Source of the DNA: JASHVB01 sp963780805
GTDB lineage: Bacteria; Pseudomonadota; Alphaproteobacteria; Acetobacterales; Acetobacteraceae
Reading direction: 5' to 3'
Assembly: GCA_963780805.1 (NCBI GenBank)
Contig: CAWADP010000028.1
Coordinates: 141,614-205,613, forward strand
DNA: 64,000 bases
Shown here: one piece after another, positions 36,212 through 45,082 of the stretch
Numbering within the stretch: the stretch's first letter is position 1
Layout: each line of letters opens with the position of its first letter
The notes under the pieces: generated by a model
What the model saw: only the letters and a program-made list of their open reading frames with translations
Told to the model about the DNA's origin: nothing
Database searches by the model: none
Program-made: the position numbers and the translations under genes

Positions 36212-37173
36212 TGTGCACGACGTGTGGTTGCGGCTCGGACGTGGCGACGATCGATGGTGCCGATATGCATGGTGAGCCCGGCCACGCGCACCAACATGAC
36301 CATGACCATCACCAACACCAAGGGCTTGAGCATCACCAAGGGCATGAGCATCACCAAGGGCATGAGCATCACCAGGGGCATGAGCATCACCAAGGGCATA
36401 GCCACGACCACGGTCCTCACAACGACCACCAGCATAACCCTGGGCACCAGCATAACCCTGGGCACCAGCATGACCACGGGCAGGACCATGTCGCATCGCC
36501 GGCGCATGGGCGGACTGTCTCGCTGGAGCAAAATATCCTGGCCAGGAATCAATTGTTGGCGGAACGCAATCGTGGCTGGTTCGCGGGCCGTGAAGTGTTC
36601 GCGGTCAATCTCATGAGTTCACCGGGTGCCGGCAAGACCAGCATCCTGGAGCGGACCATCCGCGACTTGCGGGTCAAAATACCGATCAGTGTATTAGAGG
36701 GCGACCAGGCGACTTCCGCCGACGCCGACCGTATCCGGGCCACGGGCGCCGCGGTGGTGCAGATCAACACCGGCACCGGATGCCATCTCGACGCTCATAT
36801 GGTGGCGCACGGTATCGAACGGCTTGGCGTGCCACGCAGCTCGCTGCTGCTGATCGAGAATGTCGGCAACCTGGTTTGTCCCGCGCTTTTCGACCTGGGC
36901 GAGCAAGCGCGGGTGGTGGTGGTGTCGGTTACGGAAGGCGATGACAAGCCGCTGAAGTATCCGCACATGTTCCGGACCGGCCACCTGCTGCTGATCAACA
37001 AGCTTGATCTACTGCCCCATGTGCGTTTCGACGTGCAGCGCTGCATCGATCATGCGCAGCAGGTGAACCCAACACTACAGGTGCTGCTGCTGTCCGCCGA
37101 GACGGGGGAAGGCATGCCGGCCTGGTACGATTGGCTGTTGGCACAGCACGCGCGCGCCGACCTCCTGGCGTAA
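36211..37173 (+). CDS. hypB: Hydrogenase nickel-incorporation GTPase HypB, His-rich
   Basis: Ni-delivering GTPase, 320 residues. N-terminal metal motif CTTCGCG (residues 2-8), then a histidine-rich stretch (about 25-97) that stores nickel, partly built from an 18-bp repeat. The G domain follows with P-loop SSPGAGKT (136-143), GDQATSADADRI, metal site TGTGCHLD (Cys191, His192) and NKLDLL. The start overlaps the stop of the miniature hypA by one base. Last gene of the plus-strand operon; it converges with the full-length hypA. Confidence 0.97.
   Translation: MCTTCGCGSDVATIDGADMHGEPGHAHQHDHDHHQHQGLEHHQGHEHHQGHEHHQGHEHHQGHSHDHGPHNDHQHNPGHQHNPGHQHDHGQDHVASPAHGRTVSLEQNILARNQLLAERNRGWFAGREVFAVNLMSSPGAGKTSILERTIRDLRVKIPISVLEGDQATSADADRIRATGAAVVQINTGTGCHLDAHMVAHGIERLGVPRSSLLLIENVGNLVCPALFDLGEQARVVVVSVTEGDDKPLKYPHMFRTGHLLLINKLDLLPHVRFDVQRCIDHAQQVNPTLQVLLLSAETGEGMPAWYDWLLAQHARADLLA
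36328..36399. repeat. 18-bp tandem repeat, 4 copies, in hypB His-rich region
   Basis: Four almost perfect units of gagcatcaccaagggcat (EHHQGH per unit). A second, two-unit 18-bp array of the aaccctgggcaccagcat type follows near 36435-36470. The repeats expand the nickel-storage segment. Confidence 0.92.
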
Positions 37174-37216
37174 ATCTTCGTTCGAAGGTCAGGTTCGTGT
37201 GGGCTGCGACACGACA

Positions 37217-37543
37217 TCAGGCAATCTCCATGTCCTTCACGCGCAGCTCCTCACCCGCGACGATACGCAAGGGACCGCCGCACGCACAGCGACCAAACGG
37301 TGCTGCGAGGCTGACCGCCTCCCCGCAATTCTCGCACACGCCGCGGCCGTCGGTTTCGACGATCAGGAGTTCGGCCCCTTCGACTGTCGTGCCCTTGGCG
37401 CAGATATCGAAGCAGAAGCGAAGCGCATCCGGAAGGACGGCGACGAGCCGACCGATCTCGATCCGGACGCGCAATACACGCGCCCCCGCGGCGCGTTCGG
37501 CACAGACATCGACCACGGCGGTGGCTATGCCGAGTTCATGCAT
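37217..37543 (-). CDS. hypA: Hydrogenase maturation factor HypA, full length
   Basis: Nickel chaperone, 108 residues. N-terminal Ni site MHE, zinc site CENC (70-73) and CAC (86-88; most relatives have CxxC for the second half). It lies on the strand opposite the hyp operon, converging on hypB with a 43-bp gap, so it needs its own promoter. The miniature copy in the operon shares its first 12 and last 8 residues almost exactly. Confidence 0.95.
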   Translation of the reverse strand: MHELGIATAVVDVCAERAAGARVLRVRIEIGRLVAVLPDALRFCFDICAKGTTVEGAELLIVETDGRGVCENCGEAVSLAAPFGRCACGGPLRIVAGEELRVKDMEIA

Positions 37544-37899
37544 CGCGGCGGCTCTGCGGTGGAACCACTGCCATAAACCTGCCTGGTCTGATCAGCTCTC
37601 GACGATGCGAATGTTCGCCCTATCGCAAGGCATGGTGATGGGTGACACTTCGACTGCGTCGATGCGGGCAAACGGGGGTTGCGATCGGCGGAGCTTGGCC
37701 AGGATGCTGTGAGAAGGCTCAACTTTCGCTTTATCAGTGTCACTGGGCGACGTCGTCTCGCATGACCCACATCGCCCATCGGCCGGATGGCGAGCCCGAC
37801 GCCCCGAAACGGACCTCCTGAAGGTCCCGTACGGGTCGATACAGATTTCCTTGGCGTGCCGGGGCCGATGATGATGAGCACTATGTCCACGCCATAGCC
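37544..37899. other. Intergenic region without a recognised gene
   Basis: 356 bp between hypA and vapC. The short frames here look like noise. One hairpin (ggacct-ccttga-like loop-aggtcc) lies near 37812-37830. This is about where the conserved hyp region gives way to accessory DNA. The hypA promoter should be here. Confidence 0.35.
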
Positions 37900-38283
37900 C
37901 TATGATACGTGGTGCTGCGGAAGAGCGATCGCCAGACCCAGTTGAACGGCGACGCCATGCAGGCGCTTGTCGCGCGTCCACAGCTCCGTTCCTGCCGTCA
38001 ACCGTACGGCAGCAAGCAAGTGGATGTCGAGGTATCCAACGCCACGCCCGAGCAGCGTGTGGCGATCGATGAAATGTAGCACCTCCGCGTCCGTGGCGAC
38101 GACGGCTCGCGGCAAGTCCGAGAGAGCATTCAGCACGGCCTCGCGCTGACGCAGGTTGCCCAGGGCGAGCTCTCCGATGACGAAGGGGTGCGCCAGAACC
38201 ATTCCGGCGTCGAGCAAGCCGACCAGCACCTCGTCGCTCGCGCGCAAATGGTCGATCCAGACGGAGGTATCAACCAAGATCAT
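37900..38283 (-). CDS. vapC: VapC-type PIN-domain toxin ribonuclease
   Basis: 127 residues. PIN nuclease acidic residues: Asp5 in ILVDTSVWIDHLR, Glu in FVIGELALGNL, and Asp in GVGYLDIHLLAA; a final ELWTRDKRL strand. Such toxins cut RNA (often tRNA) and are held by the paired antitoxin. The start overlaps the stop of vapB by four bases (ATGA), the usual arrangement. Confidence 0.92.
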   Translation of the reverse strand: MILVDTSVWIDHLRASDEVLVGLLDAGMVLAHPFVIGELALGNLRQREAVLNALSDLPRAVVATDAEVLHFIDRHTLLGRGVGYLDIHLLAAVRLTAGTELWTRDKRLHGVAVQLGLAIALPQHHVS

Positions 38284-38477
38284 GCAGAGGTCGGTCGCCG
38301 CCGCGGTGGTGCTTCGAGGCCGGGTTCGCTGCCGCCCAAACGCGCCAGTCGCCGCGCGCTTTCACGCTCGATGAGGGCCTTGAGCGCCTCGCGGACCAAG
38401 CTCGACTTCTCTGTCAGGCCGGTGAAGGCCTGAGCCTTGGCGACAAGCTCATCATCGAGCGCGAGTGTCGTGCGCAT
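38280..38477 (-). CDS. vapB: VapB-type antitoxin
   Basis: 65 residues: an N-terminal ribbon-helix-helix (MRTTLALDDELVAKAQAFTG) and a KSSLVREALKALIERE helix, then a tail rich in Pro/Arg for toxin binding. It is the first gene of the pair and should autoregulate the promoter upstream at about 38480-38550. Confidence 0.9.
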   Translation of the reverse strand: MRTTLALDDELVAKAQAFTGLTEKSSLVREALKALIERESARRLARLGGSEPGLEAPPRRRPTSA

Positions 38478-38787
38478 CTTTCACCTCCACGCAAGGCACG
38501 ATATTGGCACCAGTTGATGCCGATTTCAATGCCGAGAGGTATCAGCGTCGGGCACTCATTCCGGCCACCGGAAGCACGGCAGCGGATACCCGGGTGTGCT
38601 ACGGGACAGGATGGCGTCCCCTAGGGGAGCCCCTGTTACCAATGTGAATGGTTGGCATCGTAAATAAAGTGGGATGTCGCGGGATCGAGGCAACCCAAGA
38701 AATACTGGCTATCTTGTCCTGTTTCGTCCCTTGCCGTTCCGACCCGTATATGGGAGATATATGGGAGACGTGGTGGGAGGTCATGGG
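38478..38787. other. Intergenic region upstream of vapB and integrase
   Basis: 310 bp between divergent vapB and integrase. It contains the 10-bp palindrome cccctagggg at about 38619-38628 and a short direct repeat (tatatgggaga twice) near 38748-38770. An attachment site could be here but no tRNA end is visible. Confidence 0.35.
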
Positions 38788-40110
38788 ATGCCAAGGGCAA
38801 CCAAAGACGCGAGACTGGATACCGCCGCCGCACGCGCTCGGCTGCCGGCGCGCAAGAAGCCGCATTACCGTCTGATCGATGCCGGCTTGCACCTAGGTTA
38901 CTACCGCGGTGCCAAGGCCAGCGGGACGTGGATAGCCCGGCGCTACACCGGCGCGGGCAACTATGAGACGCAGCGGCTCGGCGTTGCCGATGATGGCCGC
39001 GAGGCGGACGGCGCCGACGTGCTGACATTCTCGCAGGCGCAGGCCAAGGCGCGGGCCTGGACGACACAGCAGGTTCGGCAGGCTGCTGGGATCGAGGAAG
39101 CGAAGCCGTGGACGGTCACCGACGCGGTGCAGCACTACCTCGCCGACTACGCCGCGCGGGGCGGCAAGGCGCGACGCTACGTCGAGACCACGTTCGATGC
39201 GCATGTCACGCCCAAGCTGGGGCCGCGAATCCTTGCCGATCTGACGCCAGCCATAATCCGGATGTGGCACCACGGGTTGGCGACGGCGCCCGCGCGGTTG
39301 CGGACGAAAGCGACCGCAGAGAAGCGCAGGACGCGCCCGCTGGCGGTCGATGACGCTGACGCGCACCGAGCCCGCCGCGCAACGGCCAACGCCGTCCTGA
39401 CCCTGCTCAGGGCGGCACTGAACCTCGCTTTCCGTGAGGGCAAGGTTGTCAGCGATAACGCTTGGCGCCGCGTCCAGGCGTTCCAGAAAGTCCAGGCGGC
39501 CCGCGTTCGGTACCTGACTGATGGGGAAGCCGGTCGGCTGGTGAACGCCTGTGGCGACGATCTGCATCGCCTTGTGCTGGCGGCGCTGCTGACCGGCTGC
39601 CGCTATCAGGAACTGGCGACGCTACGTCCCGCCGATGTCGATCCTGACGCCGGCGTGCTGAACATCCGCGCCACCAAGGGCGGCGGCAGCCGATCGGTGG
39701 TGCTGACCGACGAGGCAGTCGAGTTCTTCCGTCAGGCGGCGACCGGCAAGCCAACCACGGCGATTCTGTTGCCGCGGGCGGACGGCGCGGCCTGGGGGAA
39801 GTCGCACCAGTTCCGCCCACTTCGCGCGGCTTGCAAGGCGGCGAAGATCGCGCCGGCCGTCTCGTTTCATATCTTGCGCCACACGCACGCCAGCCGACTC
39901 GCCATGAAGGGCGTCCCGATGCACGTGATCGCTGCACAGCTCGGCCATTCGAGCGTCAAGGTAACCGAGCGGCACTATGCGCACCTCTCACCTGGCTACG
40001 TACCGGACACGATCCGCGCCGCGTTCGGACGGCTAGGACTGGTCCCGGAGAGCAACGTCACACCGTTGAAGCGCGGCGCATCGACTGGGACCGCACAACC
40101 CCACTGCTGA
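38788..40110 (+). CDS. Tyrosine-recombinase integrase
   Basis: Phage/island-type integrase, 440 residues from the ATG at 38788, chosen because ggaggt lies 6 bases upstream. N-terminal arm-binding part (KKPHYRLIDAGLHLGYY..), central core-binding domain and C-terminal catalytic domain: Arg in TGCRYQELATLR, His-x-x-Arg in FHILRHTHASRLA, His in LGHSSVKVTE and nucleophile Tyr in RHYAHLS. It marks the start of an integrated accessory segment. Its 3' end overlaps the remnant of a second integrase. Confidence 0.93.
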   Translation: MPRATKDARLDTAAARARLPARKKPHYRLIDAGLHLGYYRGAKASGTWIARRYTGAGNYETQRLGVADDGREADGADVLTFSQAQAKARAWTTQQVRQAAGIEEAKPWTVTDAVQHYLADYAARGGKARRYVETTFDAHVTPKLGPRILADLTPAIIRMWHHGLATAPARLRTKATAEKRRTRPLAVDDADAHRARRATANAVLTLLRAALNLAFREGKVVSDNAWRRVQAFQKVQAARVRYLTDGEAGRLVNACGDDLHRLVLAALLTGCRYQELATLRPADVDPDAGVLNIRATKGGGSRSVVLTDEAVEFFRQAATGKPTTAILLPRADGAAWGKSHQFRPLRAACKAAKIAPAVSFHILRHTHASRLAMKGVPMHVIAAQLGHSSVKVTERHYAHLSPGYVPDTIRAAFGRLGLVPESNVTPLKRGASTGTAQPHC

Positions 40111-40370
40111 TGCTGCTGTGGATGAAAAGCGGCGACCTGGCAGCGCACTGGCTCCGTAGTACGTTCCGCGACTGGTGTTCGGAGTCCACCAACTATCCGG
40201 GCGAGGTTGCGGAGGCCGCGCTGGCTCACGTCAATGGGGACAAGACGGAGGCCGCGTATCTCCGCGGCGATATGATGGACAAGCGCCGGCGGCTGATGGC
40301 GGATTGGGCGACGTTCTGTGGGCGAGGCGGAGGTGGTGCCTCTAAGGGCGGGGGCCTGACGGCCGGCTGA
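40104..40370 (+). pseudogene. C-terminal remnant of a P4/DUF4102-type integrase
   Basis: In a frame different from the complete integrase, the translation HWLRSTFRDWCSE, PGEVAEAALAHVNGDKTEAAY and KRRRLMADWATFC matches the last 75-80 residues of P4-like integrases (box II to the end), where HGFRSTFRDWA is standard. There is no N-terminal part. It was probably left by recombination between two elements at the same attachment region; the preceding integrase ends exactly where it begins. Confidence 0.85.
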
Positions 40371-40802
40371 TCTGCCCGGCGGTCGCGCCGAAAGGGGGAG
40401 GCTTCACCTCAGCATGGCAGAGGACGGTGTCATGCGTCAGATTTGCCGATCGCAGCAGGCAGCGGCACGGAACACACATGGCCCTATGGGAGCCCTAGCA
40501 AAGGTTTTCGTAGGCCGGCCCCATGCCCAGACGCGCGACCGGCGATGGCCGGCGTCCGAAAACCTGCACCAAGGCAGACATGCCGCAGGCCGGAGCGACG
40601 TCTCCGAAGCGGACGGGAGTGGAAGTGAGCTTCAGGGCGAGGTCGGGTGCATGCTGCACGACCGCTGTTCGGTTCCCGGGCACTCCACCAAGGGCGCCTT
40701 GCCAAGTACACGACACTGCGGCCGTATAGCAACCGACTGAGACCAACAGGTTGATTGTTTGGCAACAACCGGCCCGCACCGCTGATCGGCATGGAGGAAA
40801 CG
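40371..40802. other. Gene-free stretch upstream of dioxygenase
   Basis: 432 bp. The short frames on both strands have no recognisable protein. It probably contains the promoter of the dioxygenase-monooxygenase pair and the right junction of the integrase region. Confidence 0.35.
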
Positions 40803-41840
40803 ATGGCTGAAATCCTGGCGCTTGGAATCTCGCATTATCCGCCGCTGACTGGGCGCGACGACCGCATGGCGGGAATCCTCCGGCGCATGCTGCAGAACCC
40901 GGAGCTGCCGGAGAACCTTCGAACCCCGGAGGGCTGGCCCGCGCCGATGCGGGCGGAATGGGGCGCCGACCAGGGCACCACCTCGGCCGCCCGTCATCGC
41001 GCCGACCTTGTACGCTGGATGGAGCGTGCACGCGCCGCGCTCGACGCGTTCAATCCGGATTTCGTCCTGATGTGGGGCGACGACCAGTATGAGAACTTCC
41101 GCGAGGACATCATCCCGGCGTACTGCATCAGCGCGTACGACAAATTCAGCTTTTCGCCGCCGCCCGACAATGTCTGGAGTGAAACCGCCAAGACCTATGA
41201 GCTGATCGGAAACCGCGCCGCGGCCAAGATGCTGGCGACCCGCCTGATCGAGCAGGGTTTCGATACGGCATATGCGTACAAGCCGCTGCATCATGCGCTC
41301 GGCCACGCGTTTACCAATGCGATCTACTATCTCGATTATCACCGCAAGGGGTTCGACTACCCGATCGTGCCATTTGCGATCAACTGCTACGGCCGCAAGG
41401 TGGTCTCGCAGCGCGGAGGCGTGCCCGCTTTCGACAAGACCGTCGCCGATTCCGACCTGGACCCGCCCTCGCCCGCGCCATGGCGGCTGTTCGATCTTGG
41501 CGCCGCGACGGCGCGAATTCTGGCGGAGTCACCGTACCGCGTGGCGCTGCTGGCGTCGTCCGGCTGGTCGCACGCCTTCCTCACCCGCAAAAACCACTTT
41601 CTTTACCCCGACACGCCATCGGATCGGCAGATGTATGAACACCTGCGCGCCGGCGACTATGAGGCGTGGCGCAACTATACGACGTGTGCCGTCGAGGACA
41701 GCGGCCAGCAGGAACTCCTCAACTGGATGTGCCTGGCAGGGGCGCTGAGCGCGCTAGAGCGGAAGCCCCAGGTGACCGGCTTCGTCGAGACGTGGATCTT
41801 CAATTCGTCGAAGGTGTTTCTGGTTGCGCCGCCGGCATGA
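40803..41840 (+). CDS. LigB-type extradiol ring-cleavage dioxygenase-like protein
   Basis: 345 residues, starting at MAEILALGISHYPPL with ggagg just upstream. The LigB family uses a non-haem Fe(II); the early His (SHYPPL), the FNPDFVLMWGDDQYENF strand, FAINCYG and the SSGWSHAF loop follow that family. It is followed 22 bases later by an FAD monooxygenase, a common pairing in aromatic catabolism (hydroxylation then ring opening). Substrate unknown. Confidence 0.85.
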   Translation: MAEILALGISHYPPLTGRDDRMAGILRRMLQNPELPENLRTPEGWPAPMRAEWGADQGTTSAARHRADLVRWMERARAALDAFNPDFVLMWGDDQYENFREDIIPAYCISAYDKFSFSPPPDNVWSETAKTYELIGNRAAAKMLATRLIEQGFDTAYAYKPLHHALGHAFTNAIYYLDYHRKGFDYPIVPFAINCYGRKVVSQRGGVPAFDKTVADSDLDPPSPAPWRLFDLGAATARILAESPYRVALLASSGWSHAFLTRKNHFLYPDTPSDRQMYEHLRAGDYEAWRNYTTCAVEDSGQQELLNWMCLAGALSALERKPQVTGFVETWIFNSSKVFLVAPPA

Positions 41841-41862
41841 ACAAGACGTTGAGGGGCGCAAG

Positions 41863-43506
41863 ATGACGTCGGAGTCCGCGGCAGCTTGCTATGACGTGAT
41901 CGTCGCCGGCGCTGGCCCGGTCGGTCTGACGCTCGCGATCGATCTCGGCCGGCGTGGCGTCAGGTGCCTGCTGATGGAGCGCCATCCGACCACCTTGCCG
42001 TGGCCGAAGATGGACCGCTCGAACGCGCGCACGATGGAGTTCTATCGCCGGATTGGGATCGTCGATCGGGTGCGGGCGCTGGGTTATCCACCCGACAACC
42101 CGATGGATGTGTTTCTGACGACACGCCTCAGCGATCCGCCAATCGCAGTGCTGAAATACCCGTCGGTCGCGGAGCGCCGCAAGCAAATCGCCGAATCTCC
42201 CAACGGTGCCTGGTTGCTCGAACCATACCAGCTCGTGTCGCAGAACAAGCTGGAGCCGTTGTTGAAGGAAGTGGCCGAGGGGACGCCCAACGTCACGGTG
42301 CGCTACGGGTGCGAACTGGTCGACTTCACGCAGGACGACCGTGGCGTGACGGCCCAGGCCCGCACTGCAGATGGTCGCAGTGAAACGCTGCGTTGCGACT
42401 ACCTTGCCGGCTGCGACGGTGCGAGCAGTACCGTCCGCAAGAAGCTCGGCATCAAACTTGAAGGCAGGGGCAGCATCCGCGATCTGGTGCAGGTGATCTT
42501 CTGGTCGGATACGCTTTATGAACGCATCGTGACGGGAAAGGGGCGCCACTACCAATTTGCCGACGCTGCCGGTTCCAGCATGGTCGCGCAGGGCGATCGC
42601 AAGGAATTCACCCTGCATTCCTCGCTGCCGCCGGATACCGATTTCGAGCCCGTCATTCGCGACCTGATCGGCTTTCCCTGTGATTTCGCAATCCGCTACG
42701 TCATTCCGTGGCGTCATCACCTGCTGGTCGCGGAGCGATATCGTGACCGGCGTGTCTTTCTTGCCGGCGACGCGATCCATCTGGTCATTCCGACCGGCGG
42801 TCTCGGCATGAACACCGGTGTCGGTGATGCGTTCGACCTGTCGTGGAAACTCGCTGGCGTGATCAAAGGTTGGGGCGGTCCCGGCTTGCCCGATGGCTAC
42901 GAGCAGGAGCGACGGCCGATCGGGATTCGCAATGTTGCCGCAGCCGGGTGGGCCGCGGCGGGTGTGCCGATCTGGCGGGCACTGGTCACGCCGGCGGTCT
43001 ACGATGATACGCCAGAGGGCGACGCGGCGCGACGCGAGCTGGCAGCATCCTTCGAGGTCAACCATCGGCGCATGCACGGGATGGTGGGGGTGGAGTCGGC
43101 GTATTCCTATACCAGTTCGCCGCTGATCGCCGACGAGCCGGGCAATGTCGCGGAATGGGACACCAGCAGCTACGTACCGCACGCGCGCCCCGGAGTCCGC
43201 ATTCCGCATATGTGGCTGGACGACGGCCGGGCCATGCAGGATGTGCTCGGCGACGACTACACCTTGCTCGATCTGCGTGGTGACTGCGACGCCGCGTCGA
43301 TTGAGGCGGCGTTCCGCGCGATTGGTGCGCCGCTGAAGGTGCTGCATCTCAACGAGCCGCGCGTGCGGGACGTGTACGGTGCCTCGGTGTTCCTGCTGCG
43401 CCCGGATCTACATATTGCGTGGCGCGGCGATGGGCCGCCATCGGACCCCGACGGGCTGGCCGGATTGGTAACCGGCCGAGGACAGATGGTGGCCGCAGCG
43501 CGCTGA
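41863..43506 (+). CDS. FAD-dependent aromatic-ring monooxygenase
   Basis: Class A flavoprotein hydroxylase of the PheA/TfdB/MhpA type, 547 residues. FAD-binding VIVAGAGPVGLTLAIDLG at the N-terminus, the mid DG-type motif (YLAGCDGASSTVR) and the RVFLAGDAIHLVIPTGGLG motif, then a thioredoxin-like C-terminal domain ending GRGQMVAAAR. It is the partner of the upstream dioxygenase. The start at 41863 is preferred over the earlier frame opening, which would overlap the dioxygenase end. Confidence 0.92.
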   Translation: MTSESAAACYDVIVAGAGPVGLTLAIDLGRRGVRCLLMERHPTTLPWPKMDRSNARTMEFYRRIGIVDRVRALGYPPDNPMDVFLTTRLSDPPIAVLKYPSVAERRKQIAESPNGAWLLEPYQLVSQNKLEPLLKEVAEGTPNVTVRYGCELVDFTQDDRGVTAQARTADGRSETLRCDYLAGCDGASSTVRKKLGIKLEGRGSIRDLVQVIFWSDTLYERIVTGKGRHYQFADAAGSSMVAQGDRKEFTLHSSLPPDTDFEPVIRDLIGFPCDFAIRYVIPWRHHLLVAERYRDRRVFLAGDAIHLVIPTGGLGMNTGVGDAFDLSWKLAGVIKGWGGPGLPDGYEQERRPIGIRNVAAAGWAAAGVPIWRALVTPAVYDDTPEGDAARRELAASFEVNHRRMHGMVGVESAYSYTSSPLIADEPGNVAEWDTSSYVPHARPGVRIPHMWLDDGRAMQDVLGDDYTLLDLRGDCDAASIEAAFRAIGAPLKVLHLNEPRVRDVYGASVFLLRPDLHIAWRGDGPPSDPDGLAGLVTGRGQMVAAAR

Positions 43507-43635
43507 AACTCCGAACAGGTACGCCGCTTATCCATGTCTCCGGGATCTGCTGCGCCCGTTGGTCCTGCCTTCCCCTCGCCCCCCTAAATCACCCGCAGCC
43601 CGAAGTCATCCAGCCGGATTGAAGGGACATTTTCC

Positions 43636-43695
43636 ATGGCAAGCTTGGCCAACAAGACTGCCCTCGTCACGGGCGCCTCACGCGGTATCGGGTGC
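43636..43695 (+). pseudogene. SDR gene truncated after 20 codons
   Basis: A perfect SDR beginning, MASLANKTALVTGASRGIG, with an upstream gaaggga site, then an abrupt change to unrelated sequence at about 43694. The rest of the SDR is not in the window. It would have been the third gene of the aromatic operon (dehydrogenase after monooxygenase). The breakpoint begins a region of mobile-element debris. Confidence 0.85.
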
Positions 43696-44156
43696 AGTTT
43701 GAATGGCGACCAAGTCAGGTTCGAGTGCCGCTCGGCGCGGCCGATGGGCGACATCCCGAGAGCGGAGCCGGACGAGGCGCCGGTCAGCCGCCCCCGTCAT
43801 CGGGGCAAAGCCGCCCAGCCGCAGCCAGCGCAGGAATCCGAGCGACGGAGTCAACGGCGGCGTCAGTTCCAAGCGGTCCGGGTGAGGTCCCGGCCAGCCA
43901 TCCGTCCCTCGACGCCGAGGAACGACCGCCACGCGCTCTGGGCCGCGTCTTCTCGGGGCCGCAGTTCTGGGCGCTGATGGAGCGCGGGTGCGTACCGGAT
44001 AACGCCGCCCTGACGCTGATCGGCTTTCCCGGCAAGATCGGTGCCTCTGGCAAGCGGCCACGGCTCCGGCTCGCGACCCGACAGCAGCGGATCACATTCT
44101 ACCTGGCCGAGATCGATGCCGCGCTTGCCGCGGCCGGGAAGGATGCGGTGTTGTAG
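43692..44156 (+). CDS. Hypothetical protein, probably a truncated remnant
   Basis: Up to 154 residues; only the last 65 or so (RVFSGPQFWALMERGC, LIGFPGKIGASGKRPRLRL, FYLAEIDAALAAAG) look like a real domain. The first half is low-complexity and may be non-coding. I do not recognise the family with confidence; small antitoxin-like proteins have a similar feel. It sits exactly at the SDR breakpoint. Confidence 0.4.
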   Translation: MQFEWRPSQVRVPLGAADGRHPESGAGRGAGQPPPSSGQSRPAAASAGIRATESTAASVPSGPGEVPASHPSLDAEERPPRALGRVFSGPQFWALMERGCVPDNAALTLIGFPGKIGASGKRPRLRLATRQQRITFYLAEIDAALAAAGKDAVL

Positions 44157-44335
44157 CGGCGGCGAGGAAGCGCGCATAATCGGCGGCGGGCGTCACCCGG
44201 CGGCGTGGCTGTGGGTCCGACGACCCGGTGTTGCCGGACAATGGCGGCGATGTCGGAGCTTGCAGTGTTGCGGTCTGCTGGATGTTTGCGGGCCGCCTGG
44301 GTCGCGTGTGCGGACGCCGGCGGCGAGGCGGCGGA

Positions 44336-44554
44336 TCAGAACGACGGATCGTCGTTGCTCGGTTCGCCGGATTGCAAGTCCGCTGCGGCGAACCCGTGTT
44401 CCTGTTGCAGCATATCCTGAATACGGTCGCCATGGATGGCACACAGCGCATCCCGCAAGTCGTTGAGCAATTCGAACACGGCAAGCGCCTGCTCTGGGGT
44501 CTACCATTCCGGGATGAGAACGGCGGCGGCCGGCAGCTTCAGACGCGTGTTCAT
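44336..44554 (-). pseudogene. Small IS-associated ORF with a nonsense codon
   Basis: A 73-codon minus-strand frame starting MNTRLKLPAAAVLIPEW, then TAG at codon 18 (44501-44503), then TPEQALAVFELLNDLRDAL and a coherent acidic tail to the stop at 44336. The expected residue at codon 18 is Tyr, so TAC to TAG is likely. Its ATG overlaps the stop of the istB tail upstream, the arrangement expected of a passenger gene of an IS21-like element. Confidence 0.65.
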
Positions 44555-44628
44555 GATTTGCCGCCGCGGCGTTGGCGGGCGCGTTGTTCGGTGCGCTCAC
44601 GCGCCTCCTTGAGGCGGTAGGATTCGCC
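44551..44628 (-). pseudogene. IstB C-terminal fragment (IS21 family)
   Basis: Twenty-five codons GESYRLKEARER.. ending RRGGKS-stop, the typical basic C-terminus of IstB-like ATPases of IS21 elements. The body of the gene is absent on this strand. A plus-strand istB core missing precisely this end lies at 45463-45880, which suggests an inversion or a second copy. Confidence 0.65.
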
Positions 44629-45082
44629 TTACGGCGCTGACGGCGAGGACTTGGCCCCAGAGGATCTGGTTGCGTTCATGGCGACGGAAGATCAGGGGGC
44701 TAGCGAACCCACCTCGCAAGCTCGAATCACTGCGGAGAGGCCGCCCGGATACTGAAGCGAAGGAATTGGTTCGTATGCCGCGTATCGAGCCACCTCAGAC
44801 ATTCGGGCGTGAGCTGGCGAATTTTCGAGATGGGCCGAGAGCGGTTGGCCTGCTTCCGGCGCGATATCGCTTTGATTAGATCGATGCTGACCGAGGCGGC
44901 TGACTAGCAAACTGCGTCTCGCCCGCCACGCGATTGTTCCGCGATGCGACGACGTGGATGACCCTCCGTTGCGCTCACTGGTCACGGATTCCCAAAAGAA
45001 CTTCGCGTAGAACTCGTAGATGCCAGCGGTTTCCTTGGGGTCATACGCGGTTCTTTCCACGACCTGCTCCAGGCCCGCAGGT
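44629..45082. other. Scrambled region without a recognised gene
   Basis: 454 bp between istB and LysR fragments. Frames on both strands (including one of 161 codons on the minus strand) show no recognisable motif. Probably decayed mobile-element DNA. Confidence 0.35.

Noticed and set aside
36328..36399. Short regular repeats that could be taken for a CRISPR
   Set aside because: Units are directly adjacent with no spacers and lie in frame in hypB; they encode His-rich repeats.
38478..38787. tRNA 3' end or attachment core beside the integrase
   Set aside because: No cloverleaf or tRNA-like sequence could be made out; no matching direct repeat found at the other side.
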